DNA from: Mesobacillus selenatarsenatis SF-1
GTDB taxonomy: Bacteria; Bacillota; Bacilli; Bacillales; Cytobacillaceae
Direction: 5' to 3'
Length of the DNA: 52,894 nt
Assembly: GCF_000813125.1 (NCBI RefSeq)
Contig: NZ_BASE01000089.1
Location: 1 to 52,894 of the forward strand
A program made the position numbers and the translations under genes. Under the pieces are notes generated by a model that had not been told where the DNA came from, searched no databases, and was given only the letters and a program-made list of their open reading frames with translations. Below are positions 24,625 to 32,116 of this stretch, in pieces. Position 1 is the first letter of the stretch. Each line of letters starts with the position of its first letter.

Positions 24625-24720
24625 ATGTATAAAAAACAAGAAAGAGTGCTTATGTGGCTGGCCTTTATTGTGGCTGCAATCATGGGTCTGTCATTTATCG
24701 GACGTATTTTTGCTGGATAG
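24625..24720 (+). CDS. 31-residue single-helix membrane peptide upstream of cydA
   Basis: An open frame (MYKKQERVLMWLAFIVAAIM and eleven further residues to GRIFAG) begins 8 bases after TTCGAGGTG and stops 17 bp before the cydA start. It has a basic N terminus and one 20-residue hydrophobic helix, the form of a small oxidase subunit. It differs from the CydS-like peptide encoded after cydB, so the operon would carry two tiny membrane proteins. No family is recognised with confidence. The 165 bp upstream contains TGTGATTTATTGAACA, a poor match to Fnr or Rex sites. Confidence 0.65.
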   Translation: MYKKQERVLMWLAFIVAAIMGLSFIGRIFAG

Positions 24721-24737
24721 AAAAGGGGAGTTAAAAA

Positions 24738-26084
24738 ATGGGGAATGAAGAATCAGTTTTTTTCAGTCGTGTCTTAACGGAGCTTACATTATCCTTCCAT
24801 ATTATTTATGCCACCATCGGGGTCGGAATACCACTGATGATCATGATCGCTCAGTGGCTGGGAATCAAGAAACAGGATGAGCATTATATCCTGCTAGCAA
24901 GAAGATGGACGCGGGGCTTTGTCATCACCGTTGCGGTCGGAGTTGTGACAGGGACGGCTATTGGCCTGCAGCTTTCCTTGCTATGGCCTAATTTTATGGA
25001 ACTGGCGGGCAATGTGATCGCTCTCCCGCTGTTCATGGAAACATTCGCATTTTTCTTTGAAGCGATTTTTCTCGGCATTTATCTATATACGTGGGACCGG
25101 TTTGAGAATCAGAAGAAACATTTGCTGCTGCTGATCCCGGTTGCGGTTGGGGCTTCTTTTTCAGCCGTGTTCATCACGATTGTCAATGCATTCATGAATG
25201 CGCCGCAAGGTTTTGACCTTGTGAACGGCCAGCTGGTCAATATCAATCCAATTTTGGCGATGTTTAATCCGGCGATGCCAACGAAGGTCGCCCATGTTTT
25301 GGCAACAGCTTATATGACTTCAGCATTTGTCCTTGCTTCGATTGGCGCATACCGACTCTTAAAAGGATCAGATCATATCTACCATAAAAAAGCGTTATTT
25401 TTAACGATGAAAATTGGTCTTATCTTTTCAATTGCGGCTGCGGTCATAGGAGATTTCTCAGGTAAATACCTCGCCGAATACCAGCCTGAAAAGCTTGCAG
25501 CAGCCGAATGGCACTTCGAGACACATGAGGGAGCACCGCTGGTGTTGTATGGAGTTCTTGATGATGGAGAAGTAAAATATGCACTTGAAATTCCTTATGC
25601 ACTAAGTATTCTAGCTCACAGCAATCCTAACGCTGAAGTGATTGGCCTTAATGAATTCCCTGAAGACGAAATTCCGCCATTGTATATTCATTATTTGTTT
25701 GATGGAATGGTAACAATCGGGATGTGGATGACAGCCCTTTCGCTTGTCTATGTTGCCGGTGTATGGATGAAATGGAGCTTTATCAGGACGAGGTGGTACC
25801 GCTGGCTGATTGTCTTGGGTGGACCTCTTTCGATGGTAGCGATTGAACTCGGCTGGTGGTTTGCTGAAGTCGGAAGGCAGCCATGGATCCTTCGAGGAAT
25901 CATGAAGGTTGAGGATGCGGCAACCACAAGCGGACAGGTCGATTTGATGCTGCTGCTGTTTGCAGGTTTATATTTGATTCTTGCCATTGGCAGCACCGTT
26001 GTGCTAACAAGGATGTTCCGGAAAAATACAGTTGAACAAGAACTGGCAGACAGGGAACTAGAGAAGGAAGGTGAGTTTCGATGA
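24738..26084 (+). CDS. cydA: Cytochrome bd-type quinol oxidase subunit I
   Basis: Heme-bearing subunit of a bd oxidase that reduces O2 to water using quinol. The 448-residue length and short Q-loop match the Geobacillus/Bacillus type rather than the longer E. coli form. Nine or so membrane helices are present. Signatures: LTLSFHIIYATIGVGIPL near the N terminus with a heme His, GRQPW in EVGRQPWILRGIMK, and WHFETHEGAPLVLYG with Q-loop residues. RBS AAAGGGGAG precedes ATG 24738. It overlaps cydB by 4 bases. Resembles B. subtilis YthA and CydA; in this short form the enzyme is often cyanide-insensitive (family knowledge). Confidence 0.94.
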   Translation: MGNEESVFFSRVLTELTLSFHIIYATIGVGIPLMIMIAQWLGIKKQDEHYILLARRWTRGFVITVAVGVVTGTAIGLQLSLLWPNFMELAGNVIALPLFMETFAFFFEAIFLGIYLYTWDRFENQKKHLLLLIPVAVGASFSAVFITIVNAFMNAPQGFDLVNGQLVNINPILAMFNPAMPTKVAHVLATAYMTSAFVLASIGAYRLLKGSDHIYHKKALFLTMKIGLIFSIAAAVIGDFSGKYLAEYQPEKLAAAEWHFETHEGAPLVLYGVLDDGEVKYALEIPYALSILAHSNPNAEVIGLNEFPEDEIPPLYIHYLFDGMVTIGMWMTALSLVYVAGVWMKWSFIRTRWYRWLIVLGGPLSMVAIELGWWFAEVGRQPWILRGIMKVEDAATTSGQVDLMLLLFAGLYLILAIGSTVVLTRMFRKNTVEQELADRELEKEGEFR

Positions 26085-27106
26085 CACTTGAAATAATCGG
26101 GATATCGGTTCTTTGGCTCTTTCTCTTTGGGTATGTCATCGTCGCCTCCATCGATTTCGGAGCAGGTTTTTTCAATGCATACAGTTTGTTCAGGGGAAAG
26201 CAGCATATACTGACAGGGATTATCCAGCGCTATTTATCGCCTGTTTGGGAAGTCACGAATGTTTTCCTTGTATTTTTCTTTGTGGGAATTGTCGGGTTCT
26301 TTCCTAAAACAGCTTACTACTACGGAACCATCCTGCTGGTCCCGGCCAGTATAGGAGTGGTGTTGCTCGCCATTCGCGGAGCTTATTACGCCTTCACCAC
26401 ATACGGTGGATTGGAGCACAAGAGATATACGTATTTATATGGACTTACCGGCTTGTTCATCCCGGCCTCCTTATCGATTGTACTGACAATTTCAGAGGGA
26501 GGCTTCGTGGAAGAGACTGCATCAGGTGTGGAATTGGACTACTGGGCCCTGTTCACCAGCCCCTTGACATGGAGTATTGTCGTCCTTAGTCTGGCGGCAG
26601 TTCTATATATATCTGCCGTCTTTTTAACCTGGTATGCGAATAAGGCCCAGGATGAACCTGCTACAGAGCTGCTGCGGAAATATGCCTTGATCTGGTCTGT
26701 GCCTGCGATCGTGACGGCAACAGGTATCATCGTGGAACTTAAGGGCCATAACCCGGAACATTACAGCAGGCTGGTTGATTTATGGTGGCTGTTCGCCATC
26801 TCTTTTATCCTGTTTGTGGGGACCGTGTACCTGATCGGAAAAAGGAAGGCATACGGCGTGGCGTTTGGACTATTGACCGGCCAATTCTTTATTGCCTTTT
26901 TTGCCTATGGTATTTCGCATTACCCGTATCTGTTATATCCGTTTCTCAGCATATACGACAGCTTTACAAATGAAGCGATGGCGGTTGCGCTCATCATCGC
27001 GTTCATAGCGGGGCTGGGACTCCTGCTCCCATCATTGTACTTGCTGCTGAGATTGTTTTTATTTAATAAAGACTATGTCCAGGGGAAAAGGAATGACCAC
27101 GCATAG
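26081..27106 (+). CDS. cydB: Cytochrome bd-type quinol oxidase subunit II
   Basis: Membrane subunit of 341 residues with about eight or nine helices that pairs with CydA. The N terminus ISVLWLFLFGYVIVASIDFGAGFF carries the conserved FGYVIxxSIDFG-type motif, and WEVTNVFLVFFFVGIVGFFP follows; the C-terminal helices surround SHYPYLLYP and the terminal SLYLLLRLFLFNKDYVQG. ATG overlaps the cydA stop (ATGA), and the CydS-like peptide starts 11 bp after its stop. The protein is typical for Bacillaceae YthB/CydB. Confidence 0.93.
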   Translation: MTLEIIGISVLWLFLFGYVIVASIDFGAGFFNAYSLFRGKQHILTGIIQRYLSPVWEVTNVFLVFFFVGIVGFFPKTAYYYGTILLVPASIGVVLLAIRGAYYAFTTYGGLEHKRYTYLYGLTGLFIPASLSIVLTISEGGFVEETASGVELDYWALFTSPLTWSIVVLSLAAVLYISAVFLTWYANKAQDEPATELLRKYALIWSVPAIVTATGIIVELKGHNPEHYSRLVDLWWLFAISFILFVGTVYLIGKRKAYGVAFGLLTGQFFIAFFAYGISHYPYLLYPFLSIYDSFTNEAMAVALIIAFIAGLGLLLPSLYLLLRLFLFNKDYVQGKRNDHA

Positions 27107-27117
27107 GAGGTTGGAAA

Positions 27118-27216
27118 ATGGCTGAATTCACAATGTTTTACGCACCTTTCATTGTCATAATCGCATCGATTGCCGCCTCATTCTGGCTGGCAGGGAAGGA
27201 CGAAAAAGTGGAATAA
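27118..27216 (+). CDS. cydS: CydS-like small subunit of cytochrome bd
   Basis: A 32-residue peptide starting MAEFTMFYAPFIVIIASIAA and ending FWLAGKDEKVE, preceded by TAGGAGGTTGG. One hydrophobic helix, an acidic N-terminal Glu and the MYAP/FYAP start strongly resemble the CydS subunit described in the Geobacillus bd oxidase structure (comparison from memory). It would pack against CydA and stabilise the heme b558 region. Too short for routine gene finding. A strong terminator follows 5 bp later. Confidence 0.8.
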   Translation: MAEFTMFYAPFIVIIASIAASFWLAGKDEKVE

Positions 27217-27221
27217 ATTCA

Positions 27222-27260
27222 AAAGAGCTGTCATCCAAGGTATGGATGGCAGCTCTTTTT
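27222..27260. terminator. Terminator of the cyd operon
   Basis: Perfect 15-bp stem AAAGAGCTGTCATCC (27222-27236) / GGATGGCAGCTCTTT (27244-27258) with TTTTT on the plus strand; the convergent minus-strand gene ends just beyond, so it may serve both. Confidence 0.88.
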
Positions 27261-27263
27261 GCG

Positions 27264-27587
27264 TTATGAAAGCTTACGCCACAGGGACGTACTGGACACA
27301 ACTGAGTCATTTTCAATGATGGCATAGGCAGCATTTGTAATTGCTTCAGGTAAATGTTCCCCCGTACCTTTGAATTGGTTAAAAGCGGCTTCGGAAACTC
27401 CATTAGATGAAAAGCTGTAGCCTAACTTCTCCAGTCTCTCAACGACCAGCATCGCATGGACAAGGTTCTGTTCAGGCTTGAATTCAGAGTCATTGATGAA
27501 GACACCTTTTTCATAGTCGAACCATCGATCCCATCTGTTAAGCTTCCAGCCCAAAATCCTCCGTGCAATTGCATCTGTTTTAGTCAT
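27264..27587 (-). CDS. Phage ABA-sandwich-like (BC1872-type) protein
   Basis: A 107-residue soluble protein. The pattern RRILGWKLNRWDRWFDYEKG, then FKPEQNLVHAMLVVERLEKLGY and LPEAITNAAYAIIE resembles the small ABA-sandwich proteins found in Bacillus phages and scattered on chromosomes. Function unknown; presence of a phage-type gene with no other phage genes nearby suggests a stranded remnant or a domesticated gene. ATG 27587 follows GAGAGAGAGGTAGAACG. A pair of 12-bp palindromic sequences lies 25-65 bp upstream and could control it. Confidence 0.6.
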   Translation of the reverse strand: MTKTDAIARRILGWKLNRWDRWFDYEKGVFINDSEFKPEQNLVHAMLVVERLEKLGYSFSSNGVSEAAFNQFKGTGEHLPEAITNAAYAIIENDSVVSSTSLWRKLS

Positions 27588-27611
27588 TCGTTCTACCTCT
27601 CTCTCAATTAT

Positions 27612-27653
27612 TGTTATATAACAGATTATTTAAATAAATTATATTACATAACA
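27612..27653. promoter_or_regulatory. Two operator-like palindromes upstream of the ABA-sandwich gene
   Basis: TGTTATATAACA (27612-27623) is a perfect 12-bp palindrome; TATTACATAACA (27642-27653) is a near copy. They are 30 bp apart start to start, about three helical turns, in the promoter region of the minus-strand gene. A dimeric repressor binding both is plausible; none is identified. Confidence 0.4.
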
Positions 27654-27735
27654 GAATCGATGTGCAATGACAAAGATTTAATTTCTGATATTTTATTTTA
27701 AAAAATTGAGCATCTTAAAACTGGGGGTGACAAAC

Positions 27736-27864
27736 ATGAATGAAAAAGAAATCAGCCAGCCTAATGTAAGGTTGGGCGGAAAGATCGCTAAGGAAAAAGG
27801 CCGCACGAACGGTGAGTTAGGCAATGACCAGGACATCAATTCTGCCAAAAGCCGGAAAAAATAA
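27736..27864 (+). CDS. Small hydrophilic protein, 42 residues
   Basis: ATG 27736 lies 7 bases after CTGGGGGTGA. The product is polar and basic/acidic mixed (MNEKEISQPNVRLGGKIAKE, ending SAKSRKK), with no hydrophobic core, so it is likely disordered. It is 15 bp ahead of another small polar gene in the same orientation. Such short polar genes in spore formers are sometimes forespore proteins, but no SASP motif is present; unrecognised. Confidence 0.5.
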   Translation: MNEKEISQPNVRLGGKIAKEKGRTNGELGNDQDINSAKSRKK

Positions 27865-27879
27865 GAAAGAGGGATGACC

Positions 27880-27999
27880 ATGACAAACCGTAATGATAAT
27901 CGTGAACGTAAAAACAAATATCCTAACAATAAAGAGAGAAATATATCGAAAGATGTGAACATTCGAAGTGAAATGACCAAAAAGGATTTGAAGGAATAA
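27880..27999 (+). CDS. Small Asn/Arg/Lys-rich protein, 39 residues
   Basis: ATG 27880 lies behind AAGAAAGAGGGATG. The product (MTNRNDNRERKNKYPNNKER, ending MTKKDLKE) is almost entirely polar with many Asn, Arg and Lys, probably disordered. It follows the 42-residue gene by 15 bp and ends at a GC hairpin. Function unknown; coding status rests on the ribosome site, the paired arrangement and the terminator-like hairpin. Confidence 0.45.
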   Translation: MTNRNDNRERKNKYPNNKERNISKDVNIRSEMTKKDLKE

Positions 28000-28003
28000 C
28001 AGG

Positions 28004-28020
28004 AAGGGGGATTCCCCCTT
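28004..28020. terminator. Short hairpin between convergent genes
   Basis: AAGGGGG-ATT-CCCCCTT, a 7-bp perfect stem between the small-protein pair and the convergent oxidoreductase. No long T run on either side, so activity as a terminator is uncertain. Confidence 0.45.
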
Positions 28021-28021
28021 C

Positions 28022-29014
28022 TTAAAGCAAGGCGTCAGCCAATAAGGTGTATGTATTTACCTTATCCTCGAAGCTATACAAATTATTGATAATCATGAAC
28101 TCTTCAGTGCTGTATACTTCGCTAAGTTTCAGAATTGCATTTCTTATTTTTTCTGGTGTTCCAATGATCATCCGTTTACGATTTTCGATGATCTTAGATC
28201 GATCGCTAACTGTTAATGGAGTATTCCTCGCCTCCTCCAGCGACGGAATACGCGTATCCATCCCCTTTTCTACTCGCAAAAGCCACAAATCCTGGCTCAA
28301 AGCCAGTTCTTCAGCCTTTTCCTGGGTTTCCGCGCAAACGACGAATACACAAACATTTGCTTTAGGCTTATCCAGTAAAGGCGATGGTTGAAATTCGCGA
28401 TAATATTGTTCCAGAGCTCGTTTACCATTAACCGGCGTAATGAAGTGGCCATAAGTAAAAGCTGTTCCATTTTCTGCTGCTAGTCTTGCACCTCGATGTG
28501 TAATCCCTAATAGCCATAATTCAGGAGAACCGGACACCTCTGGGTATGCTTTTACCTGTTGATATGGGTGGTCTCCGGGTAAATCATTTTTGAAAAATCC
28601 CTGCAAGTCTTTAACCTGTCTCGGGAATTCATTTTGGCTTTTGCGCAGCCCATCAGTCAATGCGAGCCTTGTCGTGGCTGACCCTCCTGGAGAACGTCCT
28701 AATCCCGCATCAATACGGTTCGGAAACAGCGCCTCCAGAACTTTGAAGTTTTCCGCGACTTTATAAGGGCTGTATTGCGGTAGCAGAACACCTCCAGAAC
28801 CTACTCTGATTTTTCGAGTCCTGGATGCTATATGAGAAATCAGCACTTCTGGAGAGGAACCAGCGATGCCATTAGTATTATGATGTTCTGCCACCCAGAA
28901 CCTGGTGTACCCAAGATCCTCAGTAATTTGTGCCAGTTCCACCGTTTTTCTTAAAGTTTCTCCCGCTGAATCCCCTTTACTGATGACAGATTGGTCAAGT
29001 ACACTTAATTTCAT
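28022..29014 (-). CDS. LLM-class flavin-dependent oxidoreductase
   Basis: A 330-residue luciferase-like monooxygenase of the MsuD/YceB-type group (F420/FMN TIM barrel). It begins LSVLDQSVISKGDSAGETLR, contains the characteristic YTRFWVAEHHNTNGIAGSSPEVLI, then RKIRVGSGGVLLPQYSPYKVAENFKVLEALFPNRIDAGLGRSPGG and a C-terminal GTPEKIRNAILKL. These proteins usually use FMNH2 and O2 on small carbonyl or sulfur compounds, but substrate cannot be predicted. It is monocistronic. The start ATG 29014 is preceded by a weak site GGGGTGTTAAA. Confidence 0.9.
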   Translation of the reverse strand: MKLSVLDQSVISKGDSAGETLRKTVELAQITEDLGYTRFWVAEHHNTNGIAGSSPEVLISHIASRTRKIRVGSGGVLLPQYSPYKVAENFKVLEALFPNRIDAGLGRSPGGSATTRLALTDGLRKSQNEFPRQVKDLQGFFKNDLPGDHPYQQVKAYPEVSGSPELWLLGITHRGARLAAENGTAFTYGHFITPVNGKRALEQYYREFQPSPLLDKPKANVCVFVVCAETQEKAEELALSQDLWLLRVEKGMDTRIPSLEEARNTPLTVSDRSKIIENRKRMIIGTPEKIRNAILKLSEVYSTEEFMIINNLYSFEDKVNTYTLLADALL

Positions 29015-29109
29015 TTTAACACCCCGCTATATTGTTGCTTCCTCCACTATGGAAACAAATTGTGAAAAAAGCAGGCCTTCAGTTTTAATCGCAACTAATT
29101 ATAAAAAGA

Positions 29110-29300
29110 ACGCTAGAGCCCTTCTAACGGACAAAAATTGAGAAAAAGCCGATGGTTTTGTCCGATAGAGCCCTTCTAACGGACAAAAATCGCGAAAAGA
29201 CCACACGATTTGTCCGATAGAACTCTTCTAAAGGACACAAAACACGAATAGGTTGTCCGGCTTGTCCAATAGAGTTTTTTATCAGTATTCCCCGGTCGTG
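29110..29300. repeat. Three-unit 52-bp tandem hairpin repeat
   Basis: GGACA blocks at 29129, 29181 and 29233 are spaced exactly 52 bp. Each unit reads roughly GATAGAGCCCTTCTAACGG then ACAAAA, a variable centre and TTTTGTCC. In unit one CGGACAAAA (29128-29136) and TTTTGTCCG (29156-29164) are perfect inverted repeats; unit three is the most degenerate. The remainder of the 470-bp gap 29015-29485 is AT-rich, with no gene recognised. Same period and core as the arrays near 19.1 kb and 52.5 kb. Confidence 0.85.
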
Positions 29301-29485
29301 TACGGACAAACTAGCAACAGCAAGGATAGCCGCCTGGAGTATCAACACTTTTAGCTGTATTATTTCTGATCCATCAACAATGTTAAAAAGACCAAGGTGT
29401 TCAAACTTGTTAGATTAGGGTGACAATAATGGTAAAAATAATTAGAATATTAATAGATTTATAATAATATTTTACCGGGGGAGTC

Positions 29486-31087
29486 ATGAAACGAAAAAAA
29501 CTTCCAATGTCCCTGCAAACCAAAATCATTGGCTCAAATATTGTTAATACCGTGTTTATCATCTCCATTTTCCTTGTCATATCATTGGTGATTGAATATA
29601 AGCAGGTTGAAAAGCAGAGAGGGAACCAGGCTCTTCAATTGGCAAGAACTGTTGCTTCCATGCCTACCGTTATTCTGGCTTTTGAGCATGACGACCCTTC
29701 AAAAACTCTTCAGCCTCTCATGAATCAAATCAGGAAGGAAACCGGTGCTCAATTCATTGTTGTAGGCAATAAAGACGGACTCAGGTATGCGCATCCAGAT
29801 GAGAAGAAACTTGGATTGTCAATGGTTGGAGGAGATAACAGCCCTGCATTAAAAGGTGAGTTTTATATTTCAAAGGCGAAGGGGTCGCTAGGCCAGTCAA
29901 TCAGGGGGAAGGGGCCAATCAGAAATCAGCAAGGGGAGATAGTCGGTATCATTTCAGTTGGCTATATGATCGCTGACCTGAAAGAGGACGCTTTTCAGAG
30001 GGGCAAGGAAATTGGGTTCATATCATTAATCGTCGTGATGATTGGAATTCTCGCAAGCTATCTTCTAGCTGAAAACATCCGGAGGACAACTCTCGGATTG
30101 GAGCCTCATGAAATGACCTCATTGTACCTAGAGCGAAATGCAATCCTTTATTCGATAAAAGAGGGTATTATCTCAGTCGATAAAGATGGTTATATTACAA
30201 TGATCAACCAATCTGCTAAAGAACTATTGGATATACAAGAGGACAGCATAAACCATAAAATTGAAAGTATCATTCCCAATACCGGCGTTTATCGTGTGCT
30301 GGAATCAGGGAAGCCTGACCGTGATCATGAAATCACTTTGAGAAATAGAGATATGATCATCAATCGAACTCCAATTTTTGAAAACGGTGATGTGATCGGG
30401 GTAGTATCAACATTTCGGGATAAAACAGAAATCAATAAAATGCTCGAGACTTTGACTGAAGTGCAAAGGTATTCAGAGGATTTACGAGCCCAAACTCATG
30501 AATTTTCCAACAAGCTTTATGTGCTTTCAGGGTTGCTGCAATTGGGCAAGCATGATGAAGCAATTGAAATGATCCAGGCAGAATCGGAAGTTCATGAAAG
30601 TCAGAACAAGATTATTTTCGACCAAATCTTTGATACGAAAATACAGGCACTATTATTAGGGAAACTCGGGAAAGCTTCTGAGAAAAAAGTTCAGTTCATC
30701 ATTGATGAGAATAGCAGTATGGGTCCGCTCCCCGCACATATTCCCTATACAGATGTAATATCGATTATCGGGAATCTGATTGATAATGCCTTCGATGCTG
30801 TAGAAGGGAACAAAACGGGTGAGGTGACATTCTTCGCAATTGATCTAGGTGAGGACTTGATCATTGAAGTATATGATAATGGACCGGGGATTCCGGTCAA
30901 GGAAACAGATAAAATATTCGAAACAGGCTTTTCTACAAAAGGTGAAGAAAATCGTGGCTACGGCCTGGCAATTGTAAAGCAGGCAATTGATAAACTTCAT
31001 GGAAACATTGAGGTGGATTCTAAACCAGGCAAAGGATCGATAATGACCGTTTACCTGCCGAAAAAAAGGCTCAATGCTGCAAATTAG
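29486..31087 (+). CDS. CitA/DcuS-family sensor histidine kinase
   Basis: A 533-residue membrane kinase. Helix 1 (IVNTVFIISIFLVISLVIEYK) and helix 2 (ISLIVVMIGILASYLLAENI) bracket an extracytoplasmic Cache-type domain of about 140 residues ending QQGEIVGIISVGYMIADL. A cytoplasmic PAS (residues 220-325) follows, then a SpoB-type helix carrying the phospho-acceptor in QTHEFSNKLYVLSGLLQLG (His338) and an HATPase with LIDNAFDAVEG, VYDNGPGIP and GYGLAIVKQ. The family senses di- or tricarboxylates such as citrate. Its start lies behind CCGGGGGAG. The response regulator follows, and a tricarboxylate transporter lies 1 kb downstream, so citrate or a related acid is the likely signal. Confidence 0.93.
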   Translation: MKRKKLPMSLQTKIIGSNIVNTVFIISIFLVISLVIEYKQVEKQRGNQALQLARTVASMPTVILAFEHDDPSKTLQPLMNQIRKETGAQFIVVGNKDGLRYAHPDEKKLGLSMVGGDNSPALKGEFYISKAKGSLGQSIRGKGPIRNQQGEIVGIISVGYMIADLKEDAFQRGKEIGFISLIVVMIGILASYLLAENIRRTTLGLEPHEMTSLYLERNAILYSIKEGIISVDKDGYITMINQSAKELLDIQEDSINHKIESIIPNTGVYRVLESGKPDRDHEITLRNRDMIINRTPIFENGDVIGVVSTFRDKTEINKMLETLTEVQRYSEDLRAQTHEFSNKLYVLSGLLQLGKHDEAIEMIQAESEVHESQNKIIFDQIFDTKIQALLLGKLGKASEKKVQFIIDENSSMGPLPAHIPYTDVISIIGNLIDNAFDAVEGNKTGEVTFFAIDLGEDLIIEVYDNGPGIPVKETDKIFETGFSTKGEENRGYGLAIVKQAIDKLHGNIEVDSKPGKGSIMTVYLPKKRLNAAN

Positions 31088-31125
31088 GGACTACAGAAAG
31101 ATTGAGAACACAGGGAGAAGGGGTG

Positions 31126-31803
31126 ATGGTGATGATCAAGGCAGCTATTGCTGAAGATGATTTCAGGGTTGCGTCAATTCATGAACAGTTTTTAGAGAAA
31201 ATTGAGGGTATTGCGGTCGTTGGTAAAGCATTGAATGCAAAGGAAGCCGTTGAGCTTTTGGAAAATAAAGAAGTAGATGTATTATTGCTGGATAACTATC
31301 TTCCGGACCGAAACGGTGTATCAATGCTGCCAGTTTTAAGGAAAAGGTTCGAGAATCTGGATATTATCTTGATTACTGCTTCTACAGAACGGAAAGTAGT
31401 GGAACCTTCGATCCGCAATGGAGTAGTTGATTATATAGTAAAGCCAGTCACTTTTGAACGATTCAAGGAAGCTCTGGAGAAAGTGGTTAGACGCAGGGAA
31501 CTAATGGAATCAAACGAGGAGTTTAGCCAGGCAGTAATCGACCAGGTATTTACCGGAGGGCAGGCTGTCGGAGAATCCGATTTTCTGCCAAAAGGAATCG
31601 ACCCGTTAACGCTCGGAAAAGTAGAGGAAACATTAAGTTCGCTAACAAGTGGCATTAACGCGGAGGATTTAAGTGAACATTTAGGCGCTTCAAGAACAAC
31701 AGCCAGAAGATATTTGGAATACTTAATTTCTGTAGGCAAGGCAAGAGCTGAACTAGAATACGGAATTGTTGGAAGACCCGAGCGAAAATACTATTTGGTT
31801 TAA
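31126..31803 (+). CDS. CitB/DcuR-family response regulator
   Basis: A 225-residue regulator with an N-terminal receiver ([20 protein letters not shown], phospho-acceptor Asp56 in LLLDNYLPD, and switch residues in ITAS and [10 protein letters not shown]) and a C-terminal CitB-type winged HTH ([25 protein letters not shown]). It is the cognate partner of the kinase 38 bp upstream. Initiation could be at ATG 31126 or 31132; GGGAGAAGG gives better spacing to 31126. Like CitT/DctR of B. subtilis it probably activates the neighbouring tripartite transporter operon; direct binding is not shown here. Confidence 0.92.
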   Translation: MVMIKAAIAEDDFRVASIHEQFLEKIEGIAVVGKALNAKEAVELLENKEVDVLLLDNYLPDRNGVSMLPVLRKRFENLDIILITASTERKVVEPSIRNGVVDYIVKPVTFERFKEALEKVVRRRELMESNEEFSQAVIDQVFTGGQAVGESDFLPKGIDPLTLGKVEETLSSLTSGINAEDLSEHLGASRTTARRYLEYLISVGKARAELEYGIVGRPERKYYLV

Positions 31804-31836
31804 AACATCTCCTTTGAAAGGGGATGTTTTCTTTTA
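31802..31836 (+). terminator. Terminator of the two-component operon
   Basis: Stem AAAACATCTCC (31802-31812) / GGGGATGTTTT (31820-31830) starting within the stop codon, followed by CTTTTA. Confidence 0.75.
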
Positions 31837-31864
31837 TAGGCAATTCCATACTCGCCATCCAATT

Positions 31865-31990
31865 CACGAAACAGCGTTGACTCCGGAAGGACTTGGCGGA
31901 ATGATTCAACTGATCGAGAACGGCACGATTTCCTCTAAGATTGCAAAGCAGGTGTTCAAGGAATTGATCGAAATCGGCGGCGACCCGTGA
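31865..31990 (+). pseudogene. Fragment of gatB (Asp/Glu-tRNA amidotransferase subunit B)
   Basis: The plus strand encodes [20 protein letters not shown] then [18 protein letters not shown], which I recognise as the start of the C-terminal YqeY-like domain of GatB. It is a remnant of about 40 residues: there is no start, the preceding residues are unrelated, and the frame stops with TGA right after GGDP where GatB would continue for about 90 residues. The full gatB must lie elsewhere because it is essential in this group. The fragment sits between a terminator and the tct promoter, so it is probably debris from an old recombination. Confidence 0.7.
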
Positions 31991-32034
31991 ACAAAATGAA
32001 CAAAATACCCAAAAAGTTTTTTATGCAAGTAATA

Positions 32035-32072
32035 TTGTAAACGGTTACATTTTAATTATTCTGAATTAATAT
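32035..32072 (+). promoter_or_regulatory. cre (CcpA) site and promoter of the tct operon
   Basis: TTGTAAACGGTTACAT (32035-32050) matches the catabolite responsive element consensus WTGNAANCGNWWNCAW at every defined position. Its 3' part overlaps a possible -35 (TTACAT, 32045-32050) with TAATAT (32067-32072) as -10 at 16-bp spacing. CcpA bound there would repress transporter expression when preferred sugars are present. Confidence 0.8.
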
Positions 32073-32116
32073 AGCGTTTAGGATGGAAGATTGATCTTTA
32101 CAAAGGGGGAAACAAA

